A stretch of DNA of 64,000 nucleotides, from contig NC_081411.1 of the NCBI RefSeq assembly GCF_030272615.1, positions 208,350,244 through 208,414,243 of the forward strand. Reading direction: 5' to 3'. The stretch's first letter is position 1. Each line of letters begins with the position of its first letter. The notes under the pieces are model-generated. The model made no database searches and had not been told where the DNA came from. It saw only the letters and a program-made list of their open reading frames with translations. The position numbers and the translations under genes are program-made. Shown one piece after another: positions 34,980-46,018 of this stretch. Origin of the DNA: Cryptomeria japonica (Eukaryota > Streptophyta > Pinopsida > Cupressales > Cupressaceae).

Positions 34980-37900
34980 AAACAATCTCTTGGAACATCA
35001 GGGGCCTTAAGGCTCCCGATAGGAAATATATCATCAAAAGATTCCTTAATGGACATAAGGACATGGATTCCCTTCTTCTTCAAGAGCTAAAAGTTATTGG
35101 CTTCACCCTGCAAATCGACCTTAAATGTATTTGGAGGGAGGCTACATCCTTTCATACTAATCATACCAAGGAAAAAGGTGGTACAACCATATTACTTAGT
35201 CCTAGATGGGCTAGCAAAGTGATCAACTAGGGGCCCCCTATGCCAGGGCTATCTAGGTTTCTATTCAGTTGGAAGACCAAAAGTTTGGAATCTGCTCTGT
35301 GTATGCCCCTAATGACTATAGAGAGAGGGAGGAATTGTGGAACTGGCTAGCAGGACTGGAAGACATCCCTTGGATTGTAGGGGGGGACTTCAATATGATT
35401 GAATTTGCCAATGATAAAAAAGGATGCAACAAGTTTGAATGGAAGGGTATGGAAAGGTTGCAATGGGACGAAATGATCAATAAACTACATCTTGTTGACC
35501 CTATTGTTCGAAGGAAAGGCCAACTGAACACTGTATGGTTCACCTGGTGTAATTACCAACAGTTGAATAAGAGAATCTATTGAAGGTTGGACAAACTTTA
35601 CTTCAATAAAAACCACTTTGGTATTGGTAAAGGAGCTAATAGAGATCACTACTCTGTCTCCCCATACACGTTGTCAGACCACCACCCCATACTAATGGGA
35701 ATAGACCTCTCCCCCATCTGGTCACCCCCCCTCTTGAAGACCTCCTTCCTTCACCTTAAACACTAGGCTCTTGGAGGATGAGGATCTTTGCTCTGCCCTG
35801 GCCTTCATCAGACTTTTTAATATGAAAGAGCAAAACCGACTCTCGAAGATTGATAAATGGAACCTGAACATTAAAAGTTGGATCACCCTCTGCCAAACAG
35901 TAGGGAAAAAGAAAGCCAAGGGTGCCAGGTGGGTTTAAAGGATGCTTCAGGAAGATCTTGGTAACGCAGAGATGAATCTTCAAAACTCTCCTAATGATGA
36001 AAGCCTTACTAACACCCTAATGTCAATCAAAAACCACCTTAGGAAGATCCAAAATGAGAAAATTAGAGGGTTGAAAACTAGGACCAAATTAAATTGGTTG
36101 GACTCGGGAGACAAGGGCTCAAATTTTTTCTTCCAATTGCTTAAGGTCAAAGAGGCAAAAGAGAACATCAATGCTATCTAGGATAACAATACCCATATTA
36201 TAGACTCAGAGGAGATCCTAAAGTGCTTCACCCAGTTCTACCAAAATGTATTCAAAGTAGAAGAGTTAAATGATGAACATAAGGATGCCAGGGTGCTCAT
36301 TAAGGAATTGATCCCACCTAGCTTAATGCGGAGGATTATGAGTTTGTAGGGAAACCCATCTCAAAAGAGGAAATTGAAAAGGCCATCTCCTTAATGGGCA
36401 ATGACAGATCCCCTGGACCAGATGACTTTCCGGTGGAATTTTACAAGAAGAACATTAGGTGGATTGTTGGTGACCTCCACAACCTATATCTGGAAGCTAT
36501 TAATAAAGGAACCTTGGGCAAAGAAATCAACCAAGGGGTCATAAAGCTCATCCCTAAGGAGGGGGACAAGACATTGCTAAAGAATTGGAGGCCTATCACG
36601 CTACTAAATGTCTCCTATAAGATATTGGCCAAAGTGGTGGCTAATAGGCTGATTAAAATCCTTCCAAAGATAATCAGCCCCACCCAAACAAGATTTGTTA
36701 AAGGCAGGAATATATCCTAGAAAACTTGGTAACCTGCTGGGAATCTCTCGAGTGGGCTAAGGACTCAAAATAGAACGTGGCCATGTTGTTGATTAACTTT
36801 GAAAAGGCATATGATATGATAGAGTGGAGCTTCATAATCCAGATGTTAGTAAGTTTGGGGTTTCCAGAGACATTCTGTAGGATAGTTCAAACATTACTCT
36901 GTGATGCCAATGTTGTTGTTGATGTAAATGAAAACAGATCTAGTAAAATTGTTCTTTCCAGGTCAATAAGACAGGGCTGCCTACCGGTGTTGGTTGTTGA
37001 TGCTATGCACTATGTTCTTAAGGATTGCAATATAACCCCTAGGGTCAAAGGCATCTCTCTCCCCAATGAAGAGGAAATCATTAATGTTCATCTTGTTGAT
37101 GATACATCTATTCTGTTAATCTTGGAAGAGGAGAATTTATCCTCTATGCTATACAATATTGAAATCTTTTGTAAGGCCTCAGGCAGCAAAATTGCTTTCC
37201 ATAAATCTACCTTGCTAGGATGGACTGATTCCCCTCCTAACTAGATGACAAAATTTGACATGAAATGGGGAGGACCAAACACGATCACTAGATATCTAGG
37301 TATTCCTTTCTGTCTCCCCGAATTTGAAAGAAATGTGGGAGTGGTTCAGGAATAAGGTGGATAAAAAACGCACCAAATGGAACAAGAACTTCCTCTCCCT
37401 ATTAGATCGGTTTCAAGTCTATCAAAAAATCTTGTCGTCATATAACATCTATTGCTCCTCAGCTTGACTATTCAATAATTACCAGTTCAATTATCTTCAA
37501 AAACAAATCAGGAAATTTCTATGGTCGGATGGGAAGGGGAACAGGAAGCAACATGTTGTTAAATGGGAATGGCGTGTTAGATCTAAGATGCAGGGGGGTA
37601 TGGGCCTCAAAAACCTCAAAATTCAAGGCATTGCCCTGGCTGCCAAGTGGATTTTTAAAGCCCTTGATGGCAATGAACCTTGGAAAATTTTGATTAGACA
37701 TAATATACAACGCTCCACCCCTAAAAAGGCAAAGAATTGGAAGAACTTGCCCATGTGGGATTTGATTGCTGGTAATTTTGAGATCTCTCCTGTGGGATCA
37801 GAAGTCTTCAAGTCTATATGGAGGGCTTGGAAACATGTCATACAATTCATTGGTAACAGGGGCATTGTTGATAATAAGGGTTCTCTCAACTTGGACATAT

Positions 37901-38643
37901 CTATATGGTGGAATACTCTACATAATGGAAAGCAGCTGGCCTGCCTTCAAGGATGCTCTGCCTTGAAGTGGCACAACTTAGGACTGGTTACTTTTGAATA
38001 CATCTTGAAAGACGGTTCCCTGATCTCTTGGGAAGCCCTTAGCTCAGAATTCAACCTCCCCATTTCCCAAGCTAGAACCTACAATGTCTTGAAGATTGCA
38101 CTCGAACCCATCCTCTCCTCACCCGTCCCTTCTTTGCTCTCCCCAATCTCCTCCCTCTACTAGGGCGATGGCTCTCCCCTTCCTTTGATGAAGGCCAAAC
38201 TGATCTACTCTGCCCTTGTTGACTCCGAAGATATCCTAACCCATCTCAACAATATTTGGAACTTCACCCAGGATTCTAAAAAGTGGCACTCTAGTCTCTT
38301 GAGATTCTGGTCTGCTCCGACTGAACCAAAAAAGAAGTTCTTTGCCTGGAAACTTTTGCTTCACAAGCTACCTCTTAAGGACAATAATGACAACCCCCTA
38401 TTGTGTAAATTGTGTCGTCTCCTCGAGTCTATGCTACACATTTTTTTTGAATGTCATTTTGCCAAAGAGGTGTGGAAATTGTTTGGTTTTTCAGTTGATA
38501 ATAAATGTCTTTCTATTGATGAGGTGGTACTTGGTTATATTAAAGGAGGCAAGAAATGTGCTAATCTCTTTTGGTCTGTTCTCTCTTTGGAAATTCTTTG
38601 GATCATTTGGAAATCTAGGAATGATGATGTGTTTATTGGAAAG
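34973..38643 (+). pseudogene. LINE ORF2: endonuclease, reverse transcriptase, zinc finger
   Basis: The APE-type endonuclease starts at the ATG at 34973 with SWNIRGLK, continues after a frameshift with GGDFNMIE (about 35385) and ends with LSDHHPI (about 35670). The RT follows in pieces: SPGPDDFPVEFYK (36412), NWRPITLLN (36580), NFEKAYDMIEWS (36795), RQGCLP (36970) and the catalytic HLVDDTS (37090). The C-terminal zinc-finger region has CKLCRLLESMLHIFFEC (38410). Stops and frameshifts are frequent. Codon GGA-AAG at 38638-38643 is where E1 inserted; the frame resumes at 53597 and ends at a TGA about 90 bases on. Confidence 0.88.
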
Positions 38644-39415
38644 TGTATATGGTGAAAATGGATAACAATGATAACAATATTGAAAGACTAAAATGGATTC
38701 AACCACTAAACCCTAGCCTAACAATGAACAAAGATCCACCATAACATATGAAGATAACCTAAGACAATGCAAATAACTCAAAATCATAAAGATTATACCA
38801 TCACATGTCCACTAGGGTTTTGATCTCCATTCTTCCTATCTCCATTGATCTTGCTTGATATACTTGCTCTCAGATTTTTGTATGCACATGAGCTCAACAA
38901 AGAACGGAATGTGGTTGCAAGTGGAATTGTAGTGTAGCCAAGTACTCCAAAATCAGTCATTAGGGTTTGACAATGAAGAAAGCATCTCCTTAAATAGAAG
39001 ACACAATATGAAATGGAGGGTTAAGATTGAGAGGTGTAAAAAGAGAGGTCGGCTAGGATTAGAGGGTAGGTATAAGAAATACCAAAATAATGAAAGAGGT
39101 AGGTAGTGTAGGAATTAAGAGATGAATGACATGTGTCATGTGTAGAAAAGGATAATGAATTAATTAAATAAATAAAGATTTATTTAATTAATAGAAGAAG
39201 TAGGACAATTAAATAAATAAAATATTTATTTAATTTAGAAAAGGGATAATTTAAATAAATAAATGTATTTATTTAAATGAGAAATAAGGCTAGAAGAGGA
39301 TAAATGAATTAATTAAATAAATAAAGATTTATTTAATTAATAGAAGAATTAGGCTTAGATAATTAAATAAATAAAATATTTATTTAATTAGACATGACAA
39401 TTTTAGGTGTCTACA
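38644..39415 (-). repeat. E1 3' LTR
   Basis: TG...CA ends on the + strand (TGTATATGG to GTGTCTACA). The half nearer the interior, 39155-39400, has five AT-rich inverted repeats built from ATTAAATAAATAAA and its complement, separated by spacers such as AGAAGAAGTAGGA. It is identical to 52820-53591. Confidence 0.95.
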
Positions 39416-39461
39416 TTTTGCCCCTCTTTGAAACAATGCGGCTTGTCGCGTTGTTTCAAAG
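39416..39461 (-). promoter_or_regulatory. E1 polypurine tract with adjacent strong hairpin
   Basis: In element sense GAGGGGCAAAA touches the 3' LTR. Beside it CTTTGAAACAA (39426-39436) and TTGTTTCAAAG (39451-39461) form a perfect 11-bp stem. A T-G wobble and GCG/CGC extend it to 15 pairs around the 6-base loop GCTTGT. Confidence 0.8.
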
Positions 39462-39665
39462 AAGATAAGATGACCTGATACAGAGTTGCCCCAAGATGGG
39501 AATTATATGCCCCCTCGAGAGATTGGATGAAAATGTCTGAAAAGATTGCAGACAATCTCTCGATAAGAAAGACGAGATAGAATGGATAGAATGGACTGAC
39601 CGGATAAAGTGACAGAGTCACGGGATAATGAAGACTGACTCGGGAAACGAAGGCTAGGGGTAGTC

Positions 39666-39671
39666 TATAAG
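39666..39671 (+). promoter_or_regulatory. Candidate TATA box of the antisense gene
   Basis: CTATAAGA lies about 30 bases upstream of CATCCTCATTG (a plausible start near 39695-39700) and about 100 bases before the ATG at 39765. It is on the + strand, opposite to gag-pol. Confidence 0.45.
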
Positions 39672-39950
39672 ATAGACCACGGGGGAAAATACATCCTCAT
39701 TGTCATCTACACCCTTAGAAGATCACAGTGCAGAGCGAGAAAAGAGCAGCAGCAGTCAGCAGCGATGGCATTCATTCATAGATTCGACCGTGTCCGCCGA
39801 TTCCAGAGGCCAGCAGATGCAGGAGAGCCGGTAAGTACCCGAAAACCTCCTCGTACTTTCACGCATTTCGAGTTTTTGTCATAAATGCATGTCTAGGAGC
39901 AATAAATGCGCTAGGAATAGGGTAGTTTAAAAGGTGCAAAAACGCGCAAC

Positions 39951-40257
39951 CGCGTCTGTGTCAGCGCCAGGCGCGTCTGTGTCCAACAGGCCCGTCTGTG
40001 TCGGGTCCAGGCGCGTCTGTGCCTGGAACCGCGTTTGTGTTGAATGCGGACGCGTTTGTGAAATGCAAAAGCGTCTGTGCTTTGTAGGAGCGTTTATGTC
40101 ATGTAGGGACGTCTGTGTTCCCTAGTCGCGTTTGTGTCTGGCATAGGCACGTTTGTGTTCATAAAACGCGTCTATGTTTCAGAAGCGCGTTTGTGCAGTC
40201 TATAAGCGCGTTTATGAGTTAAAAGCGCGTGTGTGTTGTAAAAGTGCGTTTGTGTGT
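39951..40257 (+). repeat. CGCGTCTGTG array in the antisense intron
   Basis: About 15 irregular copies of CGCGTCTGTG and variants (CGCGTTTGTG, GCGTTTATG), spaced 15-30 bases. It lies inside the predicted intron of the antisense gene. The same motif on the other strand fills the gag leader. Confidence 0.9.
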
Positions 40258-40290
40258 TTAAATGCATGGTTTTAGTCTTTTAGGTCAAAT

Positions 40291-40622
40291 CGGCAGTTCT
40301 GTGATGAACATATGCTGTCGATTGGATAAGCTGCTGAGAGGATACACTCAAGCAGGTCCTCTAGGAAGATTAGGATAGATCCAGGCACTTTGTGATGAAC
40401 AGGGAGCACCCAGATAGGCAACACTTTGTGATGAACAGGGAGTGCGAATGTGAGTGACACTTTGTGATGAACAGGGAATGTCACACACATAGTACTTTGT
40501 GATGAACAGGGAGCACTACTAGGATAGATAGCAACACTTTGTGATGAACAGTGAGTGTCACTAGGATAGATAACCAGATGCATTTAGGTAGCAAGTAGCA
40601 TTTTGTGATAAACAGTGAATGC
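40291..40622 (+). repeat. Seven hairpins with conserved loop and covarying stems
   Basis: Copies at about 40291-40320, 40384-40410, 40421-40446, 40454-40484, 40490-40518, 40534-40558 and 40598-40622 share the loop core TTGTGATGAACAGGG. The flanking arms differ but mostly stay complementary: CGGCAG/CTGTCG, CACT/AGTG, GTGACACT/AATGTCAC, TAGTACT/AGCACTA, ACACT/AGTGT and GCATT/AATGC. Only the second copy has two adjacent mismatches. Most lie in the segment just upstream of the predicted acceptor at 40657. Confidence 0.85.
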
Positions 40623-41218
40623 CACGATAACTGACAAGATTGATTGTGTGACTGCAGGAGTATTTGCCGATGTTAGAGTCACGGGAGAGATTCCCGTCGA
40701 CTCAGAGACTGCGACCAGAGTTATCGATCCAGGACATGATATCCATTGAGGAGATGGGTCTCACACATGTGCTCTATGTGCCTGAGTTTCGGGCAAACAT
40801 GGGATTGTTGACTGCACTGGCTGAGAGATGGCACTCAGAGACTTGTAGTTTGTATTTGCCGATGGGTGAGATGACAATCACCTTGGAGGATGTATATAGG
40901 ATTCTATGGATACTGATCGATGGGGAGTTAGTACCCTATGATCAAGACGGAGATAGGGATGCACTGAGACGAGTTTTCTAGGATCCAGGACTAGGGATGA
41001 GGGTGGGACATGTGGCATGGGATACCATGACATGGACAGGATTAGCACTACCAATAGTGTTGACAGGAGTTATCAGTGGGTTCCTCTGTCTGGATAGGAC
41101 GACACGAGGGGTGGCTGCAGGGGACACAGGGGTCAGGAGAGTTGATCTTGGGGTGGGTCCTTCTAGGGCTCAAACTCCGTCGAGGCCAGGCGGCTCCGAG
41201 GAAGGGAATTCATCATAG

Positions 41219-42949
41219 CCGTAGAGGGCTCCCTATGTATCAGTATTGTACCATTTTTGTATTGTAGACACCTGCGGGTGATTTTGTAGCCATATGACTC
41301 TTTTAACATCATTGTATCATGACACTTTTGATTATATATGAGAGATGATCCATTTTTGCGGCAGCTATATGCATGTGTACCTATGTGATGAAATGTTCTT
41401 ATGTGATACACGTTTTATGATATGGATGCTTATATGATGCAATGCAATATATTTTTGTTCTTTTATGTTGTATATGTGATGCATGATGCAAATGTGAATG
41501 TATGTAATGCAAATGAATATGATATTGCAAATGATTATTTATATAATGAAAATGTGAGATGTGTTAACATGTGTTGTATGCAGGATGTGATGCAATTGTG
41601 ATATCTATATGTATGTATGAAATGCTTATATGTGGTGATGTAGGTGTAACTATATGAAATGCAAATGTTTTTGGTGTGTCATTATACTCAATCATGTGAT
41701 AGCGGGCTACGCGGACTCGAGAAGGACAATGGAAGTCAATCAAGAAAGGGGGATGGAAGACAGAAGATATGAACGTGAAAGAGCTTCTTGTGCGTTATCA
41801 TCATTGAGCTTTATTATGGCAGAATAGGTTATGACAATCGAGGCATTTGTTTCGCCCAGAAAGTCGTTGTACCTGTTTGCATGGAGATAAGACAGTCACA
41901 AACAAGGAATGCCCCAGTTCATACTAGACTCATAGTGTCCTCATATCCTTGGACAAGTCATAGCATTACTAAAAGACAATCCACAGACAGCAAATGCAAA
42001 TAGGTGACGATACCCCATCCTCGCCTTTCTAGTCAAAGACATCCTGGAGATAGAATCTCTAGTCAAAGACATCCTGGAAAAGCTAAAAGACATGTCACCA
42101 AAAAAGATGAAATCAAAAAAAAACCAAGACTCGACACCAACATCCACTGTAGTCCTCAAGTTTAGTGTCTCTTGTCACTTGTATAAGTCTTATTCGATTG
42201 TGGTCACAATGTTTACTTTCACAAAAAGGATAGATAGCACTGAACCATATGTTGTCTGAGTCTGTTGAAAGATTTGATTTTGTTGAAGCTCATTGTTGCT
42301 GCTGTATCTCATCTGAAACTGACTGAATCCATGAAACTGATACTTTATTGCGGAGAAGATGGAACTTTATTGCGGATCTGCGATGCAAATGTTGCTTTAT
42401 TGCGGATTGTGCGTGGACAGACTGAAGAAAGCTGAAAGAAACTGTACTCCTCGAAACATGTGATGTTCTCAGTTCCACACCCATTACTAGACGTAGGATT
42501 TGCCTTAGTCACAGATAGGATCCGATTTATTATGGATGGAAAGGGAGTGAAAAAGGGAGGGTTATGGATGGCTAACCAATCTTAGGTAGATCAATAACAA
42601 GCCATGATGGGAATGGGTAAATTTATTGTGAGTGAATAGGTTGTGAGTGTGTGCAAAGTGAAAGGATGAAAGAGAATCCTGAAGGAGGGAGGAGTAAAGT
42701 CCCTACGCATGGCACTGGTGACCCAGTTTTCACCATGGTACTTGCCCAGGGCGCCACCGAAGTGGTTTTCACCATTGGACGAAATTATTTCTCTTTACTT
42801 TTTTCGATTTTTTCAATTTTTTTTGTTGTCACAAGGCGCCTGTTTGCCAGGTTTTCACCAAATAACGATTTTTTTGTTTTATAATTTTTTTTTGTATTTT
42901 TGAATTTTTTGATTTTTTTGTATTTTTGAATTAGGATATTCCGAAGAGC
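41219..42949. other. E1 3' non-coding region
   Basis: 41390-41680 is a degenerate TG/ATGCAAATG-rich stretch. ACTTTATTGCGGA-like blocks recur three times at 42340-42405. GGTTTTCACCA-like blocks recur three times at 42725-42860, close behind the pol stop. No protein is supported. Confidence 0.6.
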
Positions 42950-45900
42950 TTATGTGTAGAACCTGCGAAGGTGCATGCTGTTGATAGGATCCTCCAAGGG
43001 TTCACCTTCTGTAGTTGAGAGCTGATATGCCCCAGATCCATATACTGCTGTGATGATGTAAGGACCAAGCCAATTTGGTTCGAACTTGCCCTTCTTATCT
43101 CTGTCTTGCTGATTTTTGGGGTTCTCTCTGAGGACTAAGTCACCTACCTCAAATGTGCGAGGCTTGACCTTGTGATTGTAACTGCGACTCATTCGTTGTT
43201 GGTAAGCCTTGAGATGATTAAAAGCAGTGTGTCGTCGTTCCTCCAGCAGTTCTAGTTCTTGTAAGCGAGAGACCCTGTAGTCTTCATCGTTGATTATGTT
43301 TCTCAAGGAGACCCGTAAAGAAGGTAGCTCGACCTCAATAGGCAAGATGGCTTCAGCACCGTAGACAAGTGAGTAGGGCGTAGCTCCTGTAGGTGTGCGG
43401 ACACTGGTACGATAGGCCCAAAGTGCGGGATTGAGTTGGACATGCCAGTTACGGCCAGCGTCGTCGACTGTCTTTTTAAGTATTTTGAGAATTGTTTTGT
43501 TAGATGCCTCAGTTTGGCCATTACCTTGGGGGTAGTATGGTGTGGAGAAACGGTGAGAGATATGGAAGCGCTCACAGAGTTCACGAACATCCTGGTTCTT
43601 GAAAGGACGCCCGTTATCGGTGATAATGGAAGTAGGAATCCCGTATCGGCAAATGATGTAGTTCAGAATGAAAGTAGCGATTTGTTTCCCAGTAACTTGT
43701 GTGAGAGGCACAGCTTCAATCCACTTTGTGAAATACTCTATGGCTGTGATAATGAATTTATGTCCATTGGAAGAAGGAGGGTGAATCTTGCCTATGAGAT
43801 CGAGTCCCCACTGACAAAAGGGCCAAGGAGATGCAAGTGGCTGTAGTTCTTGTGCAGGTGCATGTATAAGGTCTCCATGAATTTGACACTGCTTACACTT
43901 CTTGACAAACTGATATGCATCTTTTTCCATAGTAGGCCAGTAGTATCCAGTTCTGATGAGTTTCTTGGCCAAGGTAGGACCACTAGTATGCGGACCACAT
44001 ATCCCTTCGTGCACTTCTCGTAACGCAATCTGAGCTTCGTCACTCTCTAAACATCTAAGGAGGGTGCCATCTAGACCTCGTCGGTATAGGATATCAGCTA
44101 GGATAACGTATCGGGAGGATTGGCGAATGAAAGTGCGGCGTTGGTTGTTCGATAGATCGGGAGGTAAGATATTGTCGCGAAGGTATGTGAATATGGAACC
44201 ATATAACTGGGATTCAGGACCAACGACACATATCATTTCCGTAGGAGTGATCTCATATGACGGAATCAGCAGGTTGTCAACCAGGAACTCATAGCAGGTC
44301 TCATTTTGCGGTAGATCAATGAGCGAAGCAATTGTAGCCATGGCATCAGCAGCACGATTCTGTTCTCTTGGTATCTGCTCAAACTCTATCTTTGCAAAGT
44401 GCTGTTTCAGATCATCTACCAGTTGTTTGTAAGGCATTAGCTTTTCATCTTTTGTTTGATAATCATCAGTTGCTTGACGGATGACAAGTTGAGAATCCCC
44501 AAAAACACGAAGTTCTTGGATCTTCCACTGAACTGCAATTCTTAGCCCAGTTGTTAATGCCTCGTATTCCGCTATATTGTTGGTGCAAGGGAATGATAAG
44601 CGGTATGACTTTGGTATAGAATCGCCTTGAGGAGTTATAAAGAGTATACCCGCTCCTGCTCCATGCTGTGTGTATGAGCCATCAAAGTATAGTTGCCATG
44701 GCTTTGCAGGTGACATTGTTAGAATAGACTCATCTGGAAATTCTGACTGTAGAGGAACATCATCTATCATGGGAGCATCTGCCAGTTGATCTGCAATGGC
44801 TTGTCCTTTTATGGCTTTTCTGTCCACGTATTCAATGTCAAATTCACTCAAAATCATTACCCACTTGGCCAGTCGCCCAGTAAGTGTAGCTTTGTTGAGA
44901 AGATATTTTAGTGGATCAATTCTGGCAATCAACTTAGTCTTGTGAGTGAGCATGTAATGTCGTAATTTTTGTGAAGCAAAGACCACAGCGAGACATGCAC
45001 GCTCAATTGGAGTGTAGTTTAGCTCATATCCCACCAATGTGCGACTGATATAGTAGACTGCTTTTTCCTTGCCGTCAGGTAGTTGTTGTGCTAGGAGTGC
45101 CCCCAGTGCTGTTGGAGTAGCTGATATGTAAAGTAGTAATGGTTGATCTTGAATTGGTGGCATCAAAACTGGCGGGTTCAAAAGATAGTCTTTGAGTTCC
45201 TGAAAAGCCTGTTGACAGTTCTCATCCCATTTGAACTTGATGTTTTTGTGTAGCAGGTGCTGGAAAGGATTGCACTTATCTGCAAGTTGTGCTATGAATC
45301 TTCGTATGGACTGGAGTCTCCCTTGTAAAGACCGAAGTTGACTGATATTCTTGGGTGGCGGCATGTCCAAGATAGCCTTGACTTTTGCTGGATCAGCTTC
45401 TATTCCTCTTTTAGACACAATGAATCCTAGGAGCTTCCCGGAGGTTACTCCAAAGACACATTTCTTTGGGTTTAATCTTACCTTATATTTTTCCAGCCTA
45501 TCAAAAGCAACTGAAAGTATGTCCAAGTGTGTATTTCTGTCTATTGATTTAACCAAAAGGTCGTCAACATAATCTTCCACCGTTACATGCATGAGATCAT
45601 GGAAGATAGTAGTCATAGCTCGTTGATACGTGACACCTGCATTTTTCAGCCCAAACGGCATGACATTCCAGCAGAAGGTTCCCCATGGACAAGTAAATGA
45701 TGTTTTATGTTGATCTTCAGGTGCAATCCTGATCTGATTATATCCCGAGAATCCGTCCATTAAAGATAACATCTCATGGCCTGCTGTAAGATCAACAATC
45801 AAATCAATGTTTGGTAATGGGAAATCGTCCTTCGGACAAGCCTTGTTGATATCCCTGAAGTCTGTACATATTCGGATGCTACGATCTGGTTTGCTAACAG

Positions 45901-46015
45901 GTACTAAGTTGGAAATCCATTCAGGATAATCAATTGGGCGTATGAATCCGACATCCAGTAATTTCTCCAACTCTGCCTTGACTAATAATGCCACTTGTGG
46001 ATGCATTTTCCTCAA
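42950..46015 (-). CDS. pol: E1 pol: RT, RNase H, second RNase H, integrase
   Basis: Open for 1021 codons from the LRKMHP segment behind the amber at 46019-46021; the first codon at 46015 is TTG and no start is implied, since the frame is that of gag. RT spans about residues 10-235 with DGFSGYNQI and catalytic YVDD (about 148). RNase H 1 is at about 290-400. The second, archaeal-type RNase H starts with LYFDGSYTQHGAG (about 445) and has NIAEYEAL and FGDSQLVI. Integrase has an HHCC zinc region (about 675-720), core residues in GLDLIGK, ITDNGRPF and GQTEASNK (about 738-840), and a WLGPY segment near the end. Only RT position 1 of the active site differs from the common form. Translation would need readthrough of the amber or a separate start. 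Confidence 0.95.
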   Translation of the reverse strand: MRKMHPQVALLVKAELEKLLDVGFIRPIDYPEWISNLVPVSKPDRSIRICTDFRDINKACPKDDFPLPNIDLIVDLTAGHEMLSLMDGFSGYNQIRIAPEDQHKTSFTCPWGTFCWNVMPFGLKNAGVTYQRAMTTIFHDLMHVTVEDYVDDLLVKSIDRNTHLDILSVAFDRLEKYKVRLNPKKCVFGVTSGKLLGFIVSKRGIEADPAKVKAILDMPPPKNISQLRSLQGRLQSIRRFIAQLADKCNPFQHLLHKNIKFKWDENCQQAFQELKDYLLNPPVLMPPIQDQPLLLYISATPTALGALLAQQLPDGKEKAVYYISRTLVGYELNYTPIERACLAVVFASQKLRHYMLTHKTKLIARIDPLKYLLNKATLTGRLAKWVMILSEFDIEYVDRKAIKGQAIADQLADAPMIDDVPLQSEFPDESILTMSPAKPWQLYFDGSYTQHGAGAGILFITPQGDSIPKSYRLSFPCTNNIAEYEALTTGLRIAVQWKIQELRVFGDSQLVIRQATDDYQTKDEKLMPYKQLVDDLKQHFAKIEFEQIPREQNRAADAMATIASLIDLPQNETCYEFLVDNLLIPSYEITPTEMICVVGPESQLYGSIFTYLRDNILPPDLSNNQRRTFIRQSSRYVILADILYRRGLDGTLLRCLESDEAQIALREVHEGICGPHTSGPTLAKKLIRTGYYWPTMEKDAYQFVKKCKQCQIHGDLIHAPAQELQPLASPWPFCQWGLDLIGKIHPPSSNGHKFIITAIEYFTKWIEAVPLTQVTGKQIATFILNYIICRYGIPTSIITDNGRPFKNQDVRELCERFHISHRFSTPYYPQGNGQTEASNKTILKILKKTVDDAGRNWHVQLNPALWAYRTSVRTPTGATPYSLVYGAEAILPIEVELPSLRVSLRNIINDEDYRVSRLQELELLEERRHTAFNHLKAYQQRMSRSYNHKVKPRTFEVGDLVLRENPKNQQDRDKKGKFEPNWLGPYIITAVYGSGAYQLSTTEGEPLEDPINSMHLRRFYT

Positions 46016-46018
46016 TTT

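Larger units (their letters stand above)
39765..41218 (+). pseudogene. Antisense two-exon plant mobile domain (PMD) gene in E1
   Basis: Exon 1 (39765-39830) is 22 codons from an ATG in the context GCAGCGATGGC and ends exactly at a GTAAGT donor. The intron (39831-40657) ends GTGACTGCAG. Exon 2 (40658-41218) continues in phase 0. It shows PMD family hallmarks: a TALAERWHSET segment, LPMGEMTITLEDV, a following IDGE, and after a TAG at 40979 the LTGVISGFLC segment. The frame ends at TAG 41216-41218, giving about 208 codons, shorter than a full PMD. The TAG stands between VF and DPGL where a Gln would not surprise. PMD proteins (MAIN family and relatives) act in silencing and are often carried by transposons; what this one does is unknown. 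Splicing is predicted from sequence only. Confidence 0.65.

Noticed and set aside
40291-40622. CRISPR-like array
   Set aside because: Units are irregularly spaced hairpins inside a retrotransposon, with arms varying together and no spacer logic.
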